A stretch of 64,000 bases of DNA from positions 24,548,364-24,612,363 of the forward strand of contig CM051028.1 of the NCBI GenBank assembly GCA_027627225.1, given 5' to 3'. The translations under genes and the position numbers were made by a program. The DNA is from Congeria kusceri (Eukaryota > Mollusca > Bivalvia > Myida > Dreissenidae). Positions 1 to 11,433 of this stretch are shown here, in pieces; within the stretch, counting starts at the first letter, position 1, and each line of letters opens with the position of its first letter. The notes under the pieces are model-generated. The model searched no databases and was not told where the DNA came from. It worked only from the letters and a program-made list of their open reading frames with translations.

Positions 1-420
1 TTCTTAGGCACTTTGATCAACAGAATTCGTCTCGCTGCTGACCTTTTTTAAATACAATGCCGTTTAGCAGTTTGAAACGGTCAAGCAACCCTGAAGTGAA
101 CTCACACTCAGTTAATGGGATGTCCAGTTTCACTGCGAACTCTTTTGCCTTTTTCATAATCGTTTCACCATCAACTGAGGGGTTTGCTGGCGTTTAATGA
201 TAGTAAACCACTTCAACACCGCTTTCTCAACATCCTGGAATTTTGCGCCACGAGCCTTTTTACAGACTGGCTCGACATCCCCAGGGAGATATTTGGCCTT
301 GATGTCAACTTTGTTTCTCAACCAAGAAGACAGTTTATTGGTCATTATCCCAATGTCTAAAGCGATCTGCAAGGTCATAGAAATTTGATAGACTTTCTCC
401 TAACGCACCGGTAGGGGAAA
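1..420 (-). pseudogene. Tigger/CENP-B-like transposase fragment
   Basis: This is the remnant of a pogo/Tigger-family transposase, a cut-and-paste DNA transposase whose N-terminal half carries helix-turn-helix and CENP-B-type DNA-binding domains. Reading leftward, the frame at 378-154 gives 'SWLRNKVDIKAKY', 'AKFQDVEKAVLKWF' and 'IIKRQQTP', the usual spacing of the second CENP-B helix block. A frameshift near position 190 moves the reading to 'TIMKKAKEFAVKLDIPL', 'GLLDRFKLLNGIVFKK' and 'NSVDQSA', again typical of this family. At least one more frame change lies between the last two pieces, and a TAG interrupts the stretch upstream of 378. The catalytic DDE part would lie beyond the left edge. 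The several breaks make it a dead copy. I am confident of the family and less so of the exact break points. Confidence 0.85.
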
Positions 421-429
421 CACCTGTTA

Positions 430-2130
430 AAAAATATTAAATGCAATACACTGAGTTGGAAATGACACGTTGCAACATAGATTGAGGAAAAGCACATAAC
501 AACAAAACGGTTACTTCTGTTCTTTTAGTTGCTTTTCAATTAACCAAGTTAGTGCTTGAACATGACTATTTCGGATCAAGATTATGAAAAAGTCCCTAAA
601 CAAGTAAAATGGGTCAGAAACGTTGCATGTGATTTTCGGTAAAAAGTTAATTGCGATTTAAAAATCAAAAATACATACAAATACAATGTTTAATTTATCA
701 TGAATAGTATTTGTGTCATTAAAGAAAGAATGATGATTGTTTCTGTGTATCATTGCATTAATTTTAAGTATTGATAATCACTGCTGTGCATTGTCAAATT
801 TGCCTGGCAGAAGAACAACTGACCACAACTTTTGTATAACACTACCGTTTGTGCTTCCTCTTGTGGTCATAGAGACCAGACGGGCTTTTTAAACCTTTGA
901 CCCACACCCTGCGCAATCTAAATCTGGAAAAAGTCTTCAAATAGTAAAATTATTTAAAAGATGTCTAATCCGAAATTGAAGTTTTTACGTGCAACATATA
1001 TTTTTTTAATCCATGAATCATATCATTTCTTGTTCTTGTTGATATTTTGTAAAAAATCAAATTTTAACGCATCCAAACTTTACATATATAATCCCTATAA
1101 TGTTTGTCTTATAGTAAATATGTAAAGTGTGTATGCTGATTCGAAATTTATAAAATTTATGAAAGAATTGAGTTGACCAGTGAAAACTATCACACAAAAT
1201 GATTCGCATCCAAACAAATTCAAAGTGTAAGCAAGAGATAATTATGCTCAATTCTGTGTGGAAAGTAAGGCATAAGTATAAATTTTACCCCGCATATGAT
1301 AGGCTACATATCGACCAGATTAAAGTTACTAATCAAATACAAATACAAGGCTTTCATTTGACCCGGAACTCCGGGTTTTGACACTCAGAACTTTGGTTTG
1401 ACTCTATTTTGGGGCCCCATAATTGACATGCATGCGTCATGTTGACTCACAAAAAGTTGCGACAAAGTGTCAGTCAAAGTTTATGACCTATTAATATTTG
1501 CATATGGTGTAAATCTCAGTCAACAGTAAAGCAGCAAACAGCTTGCTTCAGATTGTTTCTGACTATATAATAAATGCGGGCAGAGCTACAGATCAATCTA
1601 CGTCAACCTCATGGTTATACATACAAAGAGATTATATTGACTAATTACGTAATATTATGCTCCATTAATTGATAATTGCACAACATTACATAAGATTGGC
1701 TGAGGTCAAATAATTACGTTTTTTTCCCACATGTACACTTATTAAACTTACAGAAGAATTATCAGGAGCAAAGCTGAAAACAAAATGACGGACATCGTGA
1801 TCATCAGTGAATGTAATTTTCATTGTTTTCTATTTGCTAATTGTTAAACTGAAATGAAAACACTGTTACTATTCATGAAACAATGATATTGAAGGTTTTA
1901 ATTACTACAAGTTTACTGAAATAAATCTTCACATGTAACTTACTATTTTTGACAGTGTGAAAGGAGAGAAACTGAAAGTGAAAGAACAAAAACAGTGAAG
2001 AAAATAAAAACTTAGATATAATATCTTAAGTAAATACGAGTGATTTTAATATAAATAATAATGACTGACTCAGACAACTCAGGGTTGATCTTCTGCATTT
2101 GGTGTAAGGATGCTAGAACTAATATTTAGA
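430..2130. other. AT-rich DNA, no gene recognised
   Basis: There are stop codons in every frame and only short chance frames. The one visible structure is a small GC-rich inverted repeat near 1,362-1,378 (acccgga/tccgggt). No splice-flanked coding block was recognised. Confidence 0.5.
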
Positions 2131-2132
2131 CA

Positions 2133-2210
2133 ATAATATACGGCAGAGCTGGGCCGGGCATCTATAATCGGCCCGCTATAGACGCCCGGCCCAGCTCTGC
2201 CGTATATTAT
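2133..2210. repeat. GC-rich perfect inverted repeat (cruciform-capable)
   Basis: Two perfect 27-nt arms (2,133-2,159 and 2,184-2,210) flank a 24-nt loop, which itself contains TCTATA...TATAGA. The arms hold the GC-rich core GCAGAGCTGGGCCGGGC in otherwise AT-rich DNA. Such exact arms suggest a recent or actively maintained fold-back. It may be one end of a larger element whose other end is the CpG-rich block at 2,903-3,014. Confidence 0.9.
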
Positions 2211-2379
2211 CGTTTATAATACATATTATCCTGTCGCACGAAAAGAATCATGTTACTTTCTTTATTACACAAAATGTTAACAAAAACACCAAACAAACTT
2301 TCCGTACTTTTATTTAACATTCAACTAATTACGCAATACGTGACGCAATTCTAACGAATGACGTAATTTATAAACAGAA

Positions 2380-2660
2380 AAAAAAACAGTCACGAAACAA
2401 ACCAGTTTTCGCTGGACTCGCAGTTTTGTTGTGACAACGATTATGTCGTGTTTGCTTTTATTTTTAGTAAAATTCATTACTATTAGTTTAATAAAAGATG
2501 CATGGACGTATTCTGAATGATGAATGTGTCAGTTGGATAAATAATATATTTTGAGACTTTGTATCGAATAAAATCAAACGTTCTGACCAGTCATTGCGAT
2601 TTCGTAAATCGTGTTTCTGGTCAGAATGGTTCACATGAAATTAATATCATGATTGTTAAA
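2380..2660 (+). repeat. Dispersed repeat, copy 1 (inverted copy at 25,790-26,010)
   Basis: This stretch holds 'CCAGTTTTCgcTGGACT', 'gtCGTGTTTgc', 'CGTTCTGACCAGTCAT' and 'TTTCTGGTcAGaa.GGTTCAC'. The same blocks recur in order on the opposite strand near 26,010-25,790. The two copies are diverged but collinear, so they are members of one dispersed family. No coding frame is preserved. Confidence 0.6.
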
Positions 2661-2902
2661 AATTAAGGCTTATGGATACAAGACAATGGAATTGCTTACA
2701 GTATTGTTGGATTTTTATTGTTGGAAGCAATGGATTGAAATTGAGGTATAGTAAAAGTTTCCAATCTGTTCAATTTTGTTCAGTGATTCTTTTTCTCAAA
2801 CTAAAAGATGCATAGTCTATAGATCGTATATATATTTAATCAATTTAACTACAAACGTTCGTTAATATTCAGTATTTGCAATTTCGGATATAACCGTTCG
2901 TG

Positions 2903-3014
2903 GTCGTTGACGTCGCGCGATCGGATTCTCTTCGATTATCGAAAAATCGGCCGCGGCCATTTATTATTATATCGGCTCAGCGGAGCCGCGTAACGGCCCG
3001 TAATCGACGTCAAA
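2903..3014. repeat. CpG-rich block bounded by GACGTC
   Basis: A stretch of about 110 bp is dense in CpG and bounded by inverted GACGTC sites at 2,909-2,914 and 3,006-3,011. It includes cggccgcggcc and a small ggctcagcggagcc hairpin. It stands out from the AT-rich surroundings. It may be the far end of an element that begins at the 2,133 palindrome, but no matching target duplication was found. Confidence 0.5.
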
Positions 3015-3019
3015 ATGTT

Positions 3020-3995
3020 ACTATTTTTAGTAACACTATGTATTATATTGTAGTAGTTAAAGGTAAGTTAAAAAAATTCAAGACTCTAAGAGTATGTTAT
3101 TGTTTCAACATTTCTGAAATATAGTATACGAGAAATTCCAGTTAAGTTTGTCTGCAATGTTGACACTTTTTGAATTGATAATATTAATCTGAAGTACTGT
3201 TAAAAACAAGGTCAAACCAATATATTTTATAGTGTGTCATCGGAATTTGGAACCAATTCAAGATGGCCGATTAAATTTTAAGTTACTAGCAAACACATTT
3301 CCATTGACATGTGTGCATGACAAAATCACAAACAAATGGTTGTAGTTGATAGATAAATTATTAAATATTTTATTATGAACAGATATTATTAATGTTCCAC
3401 CAAAGTCCACTGAAACTCTGTGAATTGATTATTTTTTTTAAGTCATTGGAATGTCTGTGAAATGATAAGTTTCTTATGTATATAGATTCTAAATCCATAA
3501 TCGGGATATGGACACACTTAAATAAATAATTAAATACCAGTACATTAGACTATTGAAATTTTGAGCTCGAGAGTCATGACTCGTGGGATTTGAATAAATA
3601 AATAAAGATGTTGATCTTGCTGACACTCAGACCCTGTCTGGCCCTGCAAAACGTTGAATCGTCCGCCTTTACAAATTTGACGAGCGTTTGACAGATCAAT
3701 GTGTACGAAATAGCCGAAAATTAATGGTTATGAAACATTTATGTTACCAAATGACTGTAAACCCTTTCGGAGTACTAAGGCGTTATTATATGTTTATTCT
3801 CGGACCGTCCAATACGGAAATATCTTATATAGTGAGATATTAAACGGCCACATGGCACAAATGACAACATCTGATTGGAGGATATGAATAGGCAGATAAT
3901 AATGACATAAATTGTCAATTTGAAACTGAAAGGTCCTATAACCAAAATTCTGGGCATAGACCAGAAAGGATCAATACTGGTCAACATTTGAGCTG
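3020..3995. other. AT-rich DNA, no gene recognised
   Basis: I saw no splice-flanked coding block or repeat family here. If the cysteine-rich gene continues past the 4,001 exon, the next exon (incoming phase 2) was not recognised in this stretch. Confidence 0.4.
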
Positions 3996-4000
3996 CTTAC

Positions 4001-4073
4001 ATATCATTTGTGCAATCATCTGACAGTTCTGTGCGGCCTGAACCATCTGAACATTGTGGTATGCAGATGTAGT
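4001..4073 (-). CDS. Cysteine-rich gene, exon (last seen)
   Basis: A 73-nt exon is flanked by TTTTCAG and GTAAGC. In the phase inherited from the preceding exon it reads YICIPQCSDGSGRTELSDDC then TNDM. Three cysteines in 24 residues and the phase match (1 in, 2 out) support it. If the donor is not used, the reading frame meets TAA immediately after M, so this could also be the terminal exon. It belongs with the exons at 4,450, 5,301 and 8,478. The protein family is not recognised. The composition suggests a disulfide-rich extracellular segment. Confidence 0.7.
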
Positions 4074-4449
4074 CTGAAAATGTAAACAAAAGATTACTTA
4101 CCCTTGTATGTGTAATGAGGAAAAACCAGTTATACAACAATAAACTCATGCGTAATATATAATAGTTCTGTGTGGTTACTCACATAATATTTTCATATAA
4201 AACCTAAACTAAATGCACATTCAATATCCCAGAGCCACAAGCACATCTAGATCAGCTTGTTTGTAATAATGAACTCCAGGAACAATTATAAATTTGTTTT
4301 TAGCTAGAATCTACTCAAGGTCTAAAAGCAAAATACGCCATTTTATTTACAAGGAGACATAATAGGTCCAGGTTTCTGATCGTGGAAAAATAACCTGATT
4401 TTGGGGGAATTAATTTGAATATAACAGAAAGTCATCAAAATGAACCTAC

Positions 4450-4809
4450 TTAAAGACAGCTCCATGCCAAGCCCACATGAAAAAGGTTCACATGTTGTGT
4501 ACCCTTTGAAGCAATAATCTGTCTCATAATTTGACGGAGTGTCATTTATATTGGCAGGTCGGAAGCTGGCTCGTGAGTTACATCTGCAGAAACCATCACT
4601 GGCTGTGTTCTTGTCCCAGGCCAGCCCACCTCGCTCCTGACCACAGTCTTTCTTATGTTTTTCTTTGGTGCAATCATTCACTTTTTCTTCTGTACACTGC
4701 GTATATGTTGAAGTCAGACGCTCCAATGGATTGTAAGTATATTCATTACGACACAACAAACACAGTACCTCATAAATACTATTGTTTTCTCTTAAATGTG
4801 GTTCTTCCC
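4450..4809 (-). CDS. Cysteine-rich gene, large exon
   Basis: A 360-nt exon begins after TCATTGCAG and ends before GTAGGT. It is open throughout, with phase 1 at both ends. It encodes about 120 residues with many spaced cysteines, including 'LCLLCRNEYTYNPLERL', 'CTEEKVNDCTKEKHKKDC', 'DGFCRCNSRASF' and 'CFKGYTTCEPFSCG', plus an NDT glycosylation site. The pattern resembles extracellular cysteine-rich repeats of receptor ectodomains, but no named domain was recognised. Its phases agree with the exons on both sides, which is strong internal evidence that the three exons are spliced together. Confidence 0.75.
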
Positions 4810-5300
4810 CTGCAATGAGTAAATGACAGCATAATTCAGCAGACCTGTCATACCTGTAGTTATTTTTCCATTACATTAGGCTCAGGGTTGTCATTATGAA
4901 TGGAATAAAGCCATTTTTATCGAAATTTAAGTGATTTGGCCAGGGCTCTATGGGGCCCATTTGTGGTATTACCTATTGCAATTTTTAAGTTCCTGAAAAA
5001 AACAACAGATTTTCTCATGATTTTGAACGATGAATTTGATCGGCAATCGGTTAATAATGACAACCCTGATTAGGCTGACATGAAGTATCAACAGAAGTGA
5101 AGCCCCAAAGATGTTACCAATTCTCTTAAGTTTCATTTACAATAATATCAAACAAATAAAACAGGGAACGCAAGGTGCTGTTGATACTAAATGAGCTAAT
5201 GCACAGAATAAGCACTTTAAGTTTTAGTTTTTAGCATTACATGTACATGTTTAGGTCTCTAACCAGACTGCATGTACAAGTATAAGAAATACGCATGTAC

Positions 5301-5478
5301 CTGGAGCACAGAACACAGGCTTTGCACATGCCCTAATATAGGTCACGTTGCCAGGCTCAGTATCGGCTAGCTGGGCACAGTGGAACTGTTTGTCTCCAGT
5401 GCAGCTGAGTTCAGCAGCCTGACATTTCCAGTCACATGTCTGTGCATTTACAGGACAAATTTGGGGCCAGGGATATTT
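5301..5478 (-). CDS. Cysteine-rich gene, exon
   Basis: A 178-nt exon lies between TGTTTCAG and GTACAT, open in phase 0 and ending in phase 1. It encodes 'KYPWPQICPVNAQTCDWKCQ', then 'AAELSCTGDKQFHCAQLAD' and 'YIRACAKPVFCAPG', with an NVT glycosylation sequon. Cysteine spacing is regular (pairs 5-13 residues apart), as in secreted or receptor cysteine-rich modules. The next exon downstream is at 4,809 (phase 1) and the preceding one at 8,549 (phase 0). The function is unknown. Confidence 0.75.
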
Positions 5479-6639
5479 CTGAAACAGAAGGCAGTTTATG
5501 GCAATCTCATTAAATTCAAAACCTTATATACGCTCAGTGACCAGGGGTCATGCTAGAGGTCGACTCGGGCGAAGTATTCACCTCAGACTTCGCTCCGTCT
5601 TAAGATCAAAGCGATTTTCACTTCGCCAACAATTTTGACTTGTAACATTCTATAGCACCTGCATTCCTAAGCTGCTGCCAAGTCAATGTGTAGCTCCACC
5701 TGTAGGCGGAGTTTGATCGCTCAGAAAAATCTATATTGACCAATTAAAACGCAGAATTATGCACTCGCTTGCCAATGTTATGAACGATCATCCATTTGGC
5801 GTAATATGCATGTAACCATGCAGTAGTACCGGTAAGTACATATATGCCAGCTAGAGTATGCTTATTCCAGAACATAAAAACAAGACACAATTTACTCACC
5901 CCATTCCGTTGTTGATAATATCCACATTTAGTTAAAATCCTAAATAAGTCACTGTTTTAAATTACCTTCCCTTGGATTTCGGCTGAAATATATTTTCAGA
6001 TCTGATTACAGCCACAAGTCATATGTTGAATTCTCACATAACAGTTATCATCCAATTTTAGTGCTAAAGTGTCAAAAACACTATTTGATTAATAGTCTGT
6101 GTATTTCATGTAAATTTTTGTTCTCTAGAAAAGCGAGCAAAAATTATGCTTTTCAAAAACGACGTCAAGTTCCACGCATGGAAAGCATGCGTGTATCGAC
6201 CATGTGTTTTACTAAATACATACATGTCATCTGGGAATAAAAACCTCGTAGTAAAAGAACTTTGAGAGATCTTTTCTTTTGTATCAAACTTTCGAAGTGC
6301 AAAAACTTTGCAATCTTCAGCAATTGAATGATTATTTTTATTATAGCTTATTAACATACATTGTAACAGTAAAACAAGGCTTGTCACAGGATGTGACATA
6401 TGCCCCAGAAACATATGCTGGTCAGAGGAAGGCAAACCAATGTCAGAGTACAATATTATGCCCTGGACAAATATCTTGAGATTTCAGCAACACAACTGTT
6501 TGTTGTTGTGACACACTGCCTCATAATGATCTTCATTCCCACTAAGTTATTACATTCCTTACATGTTGGCAAAAATGATGCTTCCTACAAAAAGTTCATT
6601 CTAATATATTACCTTTTAAGTGTAACCTTGGACCCACAG

Positions 6640-7660
6640 ACCTTGACCAAGGTGCATGTAAGTGGTATGCGACACATCATCTGGTCATGGGAAAAAATAA
6701 TCTGAAGTAATATTAAAATCCTTCAAGGCTTTTGAAAGATATAGAGCAGAAAGAAAATTCCTTGACATTTGACCTTGAACTGTGACCTTGACCTTTGACC
6801 GAGGACCATGGAAGTTGAAAAAGACACATCGCCTGTTTATGAGAAATAATAATCTGAAGTAATATTAAAATCCTTCCAGTCGTTTAGAAGTTATGGTGGA
6901 GAAACAGAAATCCTTGACCTTGAATTGTGACCTTAACCTTTGACAGACAAGCCTGGGAGTTGTATGCGACACATTGTCTGGTGATAGAGAATAATAATCT
7001 GAAGAAACGTTTAAATCCCTCCAGACATTTAGAAGCTATGGAGTGGAAACAAAAATAATTGCCCTTTGACCTTGAATTGTGACCTTTGACCAACGATCAT
7101 GGGAGTTATACGCGACACATTGTTAAGTCATGGGGAATAATAATCTGAAGTTTTATTATTTAAATCCCTCCAGACATTTAGAAGCTATGGAGTGGAAACA
7201 AAAATAATTGCCCTTTGACCTTGAATTGTGACCTTGACCTTTGACCAACGATCATGGGAGTTGTACGCGACACATTGTTAAGTCATGGGGAATAATAATC
7301 TGAAGTTTTATTAAAATCCTTCAAGGCGTTAAGAATTTACTGAGCAGAAACCTTTGACCTTAAAATGTGACCTTGACCTTTGATCAACGAGCATAGGAGT
7401 TGTACATGACACATCATCTGGTCCTGTGGAATAATAATCTGAAGTTATATTAAAATCCATCCAGGCATTTAGAAGTTATGGACCGGAAACTAAAATTCAT
7501 GACCTTTGACCTTGAATTGTGACCTTGACCTTTGACCGATGAGCATGGGAGTTGTACGCGACACATTGTCTGGTCAAGTGGAATAATAATCTGAAGTTAT
7601 ATTAAAATCCATCCAGGTATTACAGAGCGGAAATGAAGTCTGGACGGATGGACCCACTCC
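6640..7660. repeat. Tandem array of ~138-bp units with TGACCTTGACCTTTGACC cores
   Basis: About seven units repeat the order: gaccttgaattgtgacc, ttgacctttgacc, gggagttgtacgcgacacat, aataataatctgaagt and ttaaaatcc, followed by tccaggcatttagaag. Units differ by substitutions and small gaps. The array ends at a gtctggacggatggac tail. No coding frame is conserved across units. Confidence 0.85.
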
Positions 7661-7825
7661 TTGTGAGGCATAAAAATGCACGCCGTAACTACGTATTTTT
7701 TATTTTAAAAAAATGGAAAGAAAAGCCTTTGTTTCATTGTTGTATATAATGTGCGATGTCGTAAAAAATCATTGGTATTTTTAATCAAGTATGTAAAGAA
7801 TATGCTAAAATCGTCTTAATAAATT

Positions 7826-7872
7826 AATAATAATAATAATAATAACAATTTAAATAAATTAATAATAATAAA
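7826..7872. repeat. AAT-rich simple repeat
   Basis: Runs of aataataataataataat are interrupted by aacaatttaaat. A simple microsatellite with no other feature. Confidence 0.85.
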
Positions 7873-8477
7873 AAGACAGAAAAAGAAAGGAGACATTACT
7901 TCTCCTCAACTTCTTACCACTTCTCCCTAATTTGACTTGGGGAGAAGTGACTTCTCCCAACAATTTTAGACTAGCTTGACCCCTGTGCTCACACTAACAT
8001 TTGGAATGTTAGGATATGAAAACAATAGGGTCCATATTTACAAAGCTTCTTTGTGAAAACTTAAGTAAATTTCTTAAATTTACAAAATTTCTGAAAGTCT
8101 GTGGCTGCATGCATTATATAAGGTTTTTTACATTATCATGTTTCTTACTACAGTCCAACATCGTTATTTCAAAGTCATCAACACTGCTGGAGGATACCAC
8201 TTTTGATTCACACATGTGTAATGTACTCATCTGAGTCAATAATTAAATTAAATCAAACAATAAACTCAAATGTTGACTGTTATTCGTTGTTTAAATGACC
8301 TGCTCCACAAAAATATTTCGCTTTTATTTCTTATGGAGCGAGCAAAGAGCATTTTGTAAAAAAAAAATATATAAAAATTAACTAAAAATCGGTGCGGAAA
8401 TCCCGATGACCAAGACTTCTATTTGGTATGGCCTAAAATGAAAATTTCAATGAAACCTAGAAAAGCAACTTATTTAC

Positions 8478-8549
8478 CGCTAATTCCTTGCAAATTTCTG
8501 AGCAATCTTCACTGACTTCAGGTTGCGGCATGGCAGTATAGAGTTTCAA
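8478..8549 (-). CDS. Cysteine-rich gene, exon
   Basis: A 72-nt exon lies between ACTTTTTCAG and GTAAAT. Only phase 0 is open; the other two phases meet stops. It reads LKLYTAMPQPEVSEDCSEIC then KELA. Splice signals are good on both sides, and phase 0 out matches the exon at 5,478. The exon that should precede it (ending in phase 0) was not found. The candidate at 20,813 ends in phase 1, so at least one exon between them is missing or the two belong to different genes. Confidence 0.7.
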
Positions 8550-9630
8550 CTGAAAAAGTAAAATACACAAATAATCAAATCCATATGTTTAGCCAACTAA
8601 TATCACAGGAATTTTTAAAACAAATTTTCATTGCAAAAGAATTCCAAACACATCAAAGTAATAATCTAAGTGACCAGCTACCAATATTGTATGAGTGATT
8701 TTTTCTTCTTTTTAAATTACACGAAAATGGAAAAACATGGCCATAGAGATTATAATTATGGTGTTTAAGCTCCATTCTAGCCCATATTCTTTGTTCATGC
8801 TTTTTTACACAATCAAACAGAGCATGCTTGGCAAAGATTGCGAGAAAATTATAAATTGAATCAGGATAGGTACATGTAGCATACAGCTTCAGGTACACGC
8901 CCTGTACCTGGATAATCCTAACACAGTGCAGCGACTATAACGCAGTGCCAAAATGGCAGATAGAGTCGGTGCTACTTTGTTTTATGCATATTTTTCTTAT
9001 GTACAGGTATATTTTGGTTGCAATATTCCTTGCCATTGATGGAATAAGTATTTAATTCAATATACCTAATGTTACATCTAAGAATTATTGTGTTGTAAGA
9101 TGGAATGCTGTGGAAAGTCTTTCCCGATAAAAGTGCCAAACGATTAGCAGACAGAAAAAAATCAATTATTATTAAAGACGTTGTAATATATATAGTTCAA
9201 AACAATGAAAGTGGAACAGCTAATGTGAAGACCCCTTAATATATAAAAGCATAGAATGCATTCAAAGTGACCCTCTTGTAAATATGTTTAAATGTCCAAA
9301 GTTTAAGTGTGTATATTGTGATACATCTTCTGACAGTTTAGAGGAAATTATTGAACAAGCACATTAATAACACTTCAAGAAATTTTTTCATATATAAAGG
9401 ATGAACAAACATTTGTCAGTTTCTTAGGTAATTATCCTTTTACGTTCGCACTTATCCATCACAGGTTCCTACATCAGTCAGGAATTATCTGCAGGCACAT
9501 AACCACTTCACAATAAAGACTATGTTTTAGCTATTGTCAACTTTAGACATTGTCATAGAGAGGTTCATTTAACTAATATAGTTTTCTAGAAAAGTACTAA
9601 TGCATTTTAAGATATTTTAAAAGTGAAATA
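8550..9630. other. Intron or intergenic AT-rich DNA
   Basis: No coding block was recognised. A block of about 45 bp at 8,893-8,940 ('GGATAATCCTAA..CAGTGCAGCGAC') recurs inverted at 14,820-14,880. Confidence 0.4.
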
Positions 9631-9634
9631 TAAC

Positions 9635-10500
9635 AAGAGCTGTCGGAGGACAGCATGCTCGACTTTTCTTGTGCTTGTCAGAGTTACAGGCATTTTTTTT
9701 TCTAAAACAAGAAACAAGGAGATATAAGGTATCTATGTATACAGTTTCATTAAAATATATCAATGCGTTCTCAATTTATTGAGTGGAAACCTTTTTTTTT
9801 TATTTTAGTAACAGTGACCTAGACCCAATACGCAATCGCAAGTGAGGCCTCGATATAAGGTATGTATGTATTAAGTTTCCTTAAAATATCTCAATGTGTT
9901 CTCAAGTTAGTGAGCAGAAACCGTTTGTCTGATTGTAGTAACAGTGACCTTGACCTTGACTCCACCCACCCCATTTGCAATCCCAAGCGAGGTCTGAATA
10001 TAAGGTGTGTATGTACACAGTTTCATTAAAATATCTCAATGCGTTCTTAAGTTATTGAGCAAAAATCGTTTTTCTATTTTGAGTAACAATGACCTTGACC
10101 CCACCCACCCCATATGCAATCCCAAGCGATTCTCGATATAAGGTATATATGATTTAAGTTTCATTAAAATATCTCAATGCGTGCTCAAATTATTGAGCAA
10201 AAACCTTTTTTCTAATTTTAGTAACAGTGACCTTGACCTCGAACCCAACCCACCCCATATGCAATCCCAAGTGAGTTCTTGATATAAGGTATCTATGTAT
10301 TAAGAGTTATTAAAATATCTCAATACGTTCTCAAGTTCTTGAGCGGCACCATTTATCTATTTTTAGTAACAGTGATCTTTACCCCACCCACCACATATGC
10401 AATCCCAAGCGAGGTCTCGCTATAAGGTATCTATGTTTAAAGTTTCATCACAATAGCTTAATCGGTTCTCCAGTTAGAGAGTGGAAACAAAAAGTTGTGA
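9635..10500. repeat. Dispersed repeat with ~135-bp tandem units, copy 1
   Basis: It opens with acaagagctgtcggaggaca, then about five units of the order tcaatgcgttctcaagttat, gagc.gaaaccgttttt, agtaacagtgaccttgac, cccacccaccccatatgc, aatcccaagcgaggtctcga, tataaggtatctatgta. The same family appears at 12,420-12,760, 35,545-37,245 and 60,500-60,900. No open frame is conserved. Confidence 0.85.
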
Positions 10501-10676
10501 AACGAGCTTACCAAAAAACTTTAACCTGTCCATATAGCTTATATGTAAAATTTCTAAGTGTAAAAAGGCCCATAATTTTGACAAATTTCAAACTAGAGTT
10601 ATCAAAATTGGCCTATTAGTTCATTTTAATATAGGGAATAAAAGTTTGAATGAAATCCCTCAAGCCATTCCTGAGA

Positions 10677-11423
10677 TAGCTATACGTGTAAGCCCTATAC
10701 AAACATTGAGCTACTTCTTATATGGGCAATGTTTGCTGACGGGCTATACCGGGGAAGGACCATTTTTGTGGTGGAAAGTTTTCCTTCTTTGTCTATATTG
10801 TTCCGACAGGAATTTGATCGCTACTTTCACGTCCCGAAATTAGATAGTTATTGTGAATGGATTGCAATAAAAGTTACATACCTGGACAGATAAACCATTC
10901 CTAATTAATGTTCCATAAATATTTGTATGAAAACACTTTCATTTTGCATGCCGGAGCCATTTAAACCTACACACTATTCCATTTTAAAATAATCTCGCTG
11001 TCCTCCACTGTGTAAACTTAAATCGATATTCTGTTTCGCTGAATGGATTGCGTCATTTCGATTGGTCTCTCGATTCTATCAACATCTACATTGGTCATCC
11101 GATTGGTTGAAGCATATTTGAACGGTTAAACAAGGCAAGGTAAACATGGCGGTCTGTACATGAATGTAGATTTAAACAAAAGTTTAAATCGGAATTAAAC
11201 GCATGTCCTAGGTAAATTTTGGCACATGTTAATCAGTTTAGGTGTTGTTTGAGTAAAATACGTTGATATATAACTTAATTGTCCCAAATAATGGAAATTT
11301 ATAAAAATGTAAACTTTTAGGTTTCCACCACATAAATGGTCTTTCAGCGATGAGACGTTCCAGCGAATTTAACGCTATATAAGAAGTAACACTAAATTCG
11401 CAACACGTCTCATGAATTAGACT
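10677..11423. mobile_element. MITE (Mutator-like), 747 bp, copy 1
   Basis: The element is flanked by the 10-bp direct repeat ATTCCTGAGA (10,667-10,676 and 11,424-11,433). The ends form long, imperfect inverted repeats: left 'TACTTCTTATATGGGC' and 'GACCATTTTTGTGGTGGAAA' match the reverse complement of the right end ('GCTATATAAGAAGTAAC', 'TTTCCACCACATAAATGGTC'). A 9-10 bp duplication with long inverted ends points to a Mutator-like nonautonomous element. An uninterrupted copy of the target sequence lies at about 11,600 (ccattcccgagaaaccagc). No transposase frame is inside. Confidence 0.75.
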
Positions 11424-11433
11424 ATTCCTGAGA

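Larger units (their letters stand above)
5542..7985. mobile_element. Putative DNA element with CAGGGGTCA ends, carrying a tandem array
   Basis: The left edge reads CAGGGGTCATGCTAG (5,542-5,556) and the right edge is the near-exact reverse complement, CTAGCTTGACCCCTG (7,971-7,985). CAGGGG starts are common in hAT-type elements, but I found no clear 8-bp target duplication. The interior holds a GAAGT-rich inverted stretch near each end, a tandem array (6,640-7,660) and an AAT microsatellite. It lies in the intron between the 8,478 and 5,301 exons of the cysteine-rich gene. Confidence 0.45.

Noticed and set aside
6400..6705. 101-codon open frame on the plus strand
   Set aside because: It overlaps the opening of a repeat array, has no start context or splice signals, and gives a low-complexity mixed peptide with no domain.
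6640..7660. CRISPR-like spacing of repeats
   Set aside because: Units are ~138 bp and diverged across their full length, with no short exact repeats or unique spacers. The genome is animal.
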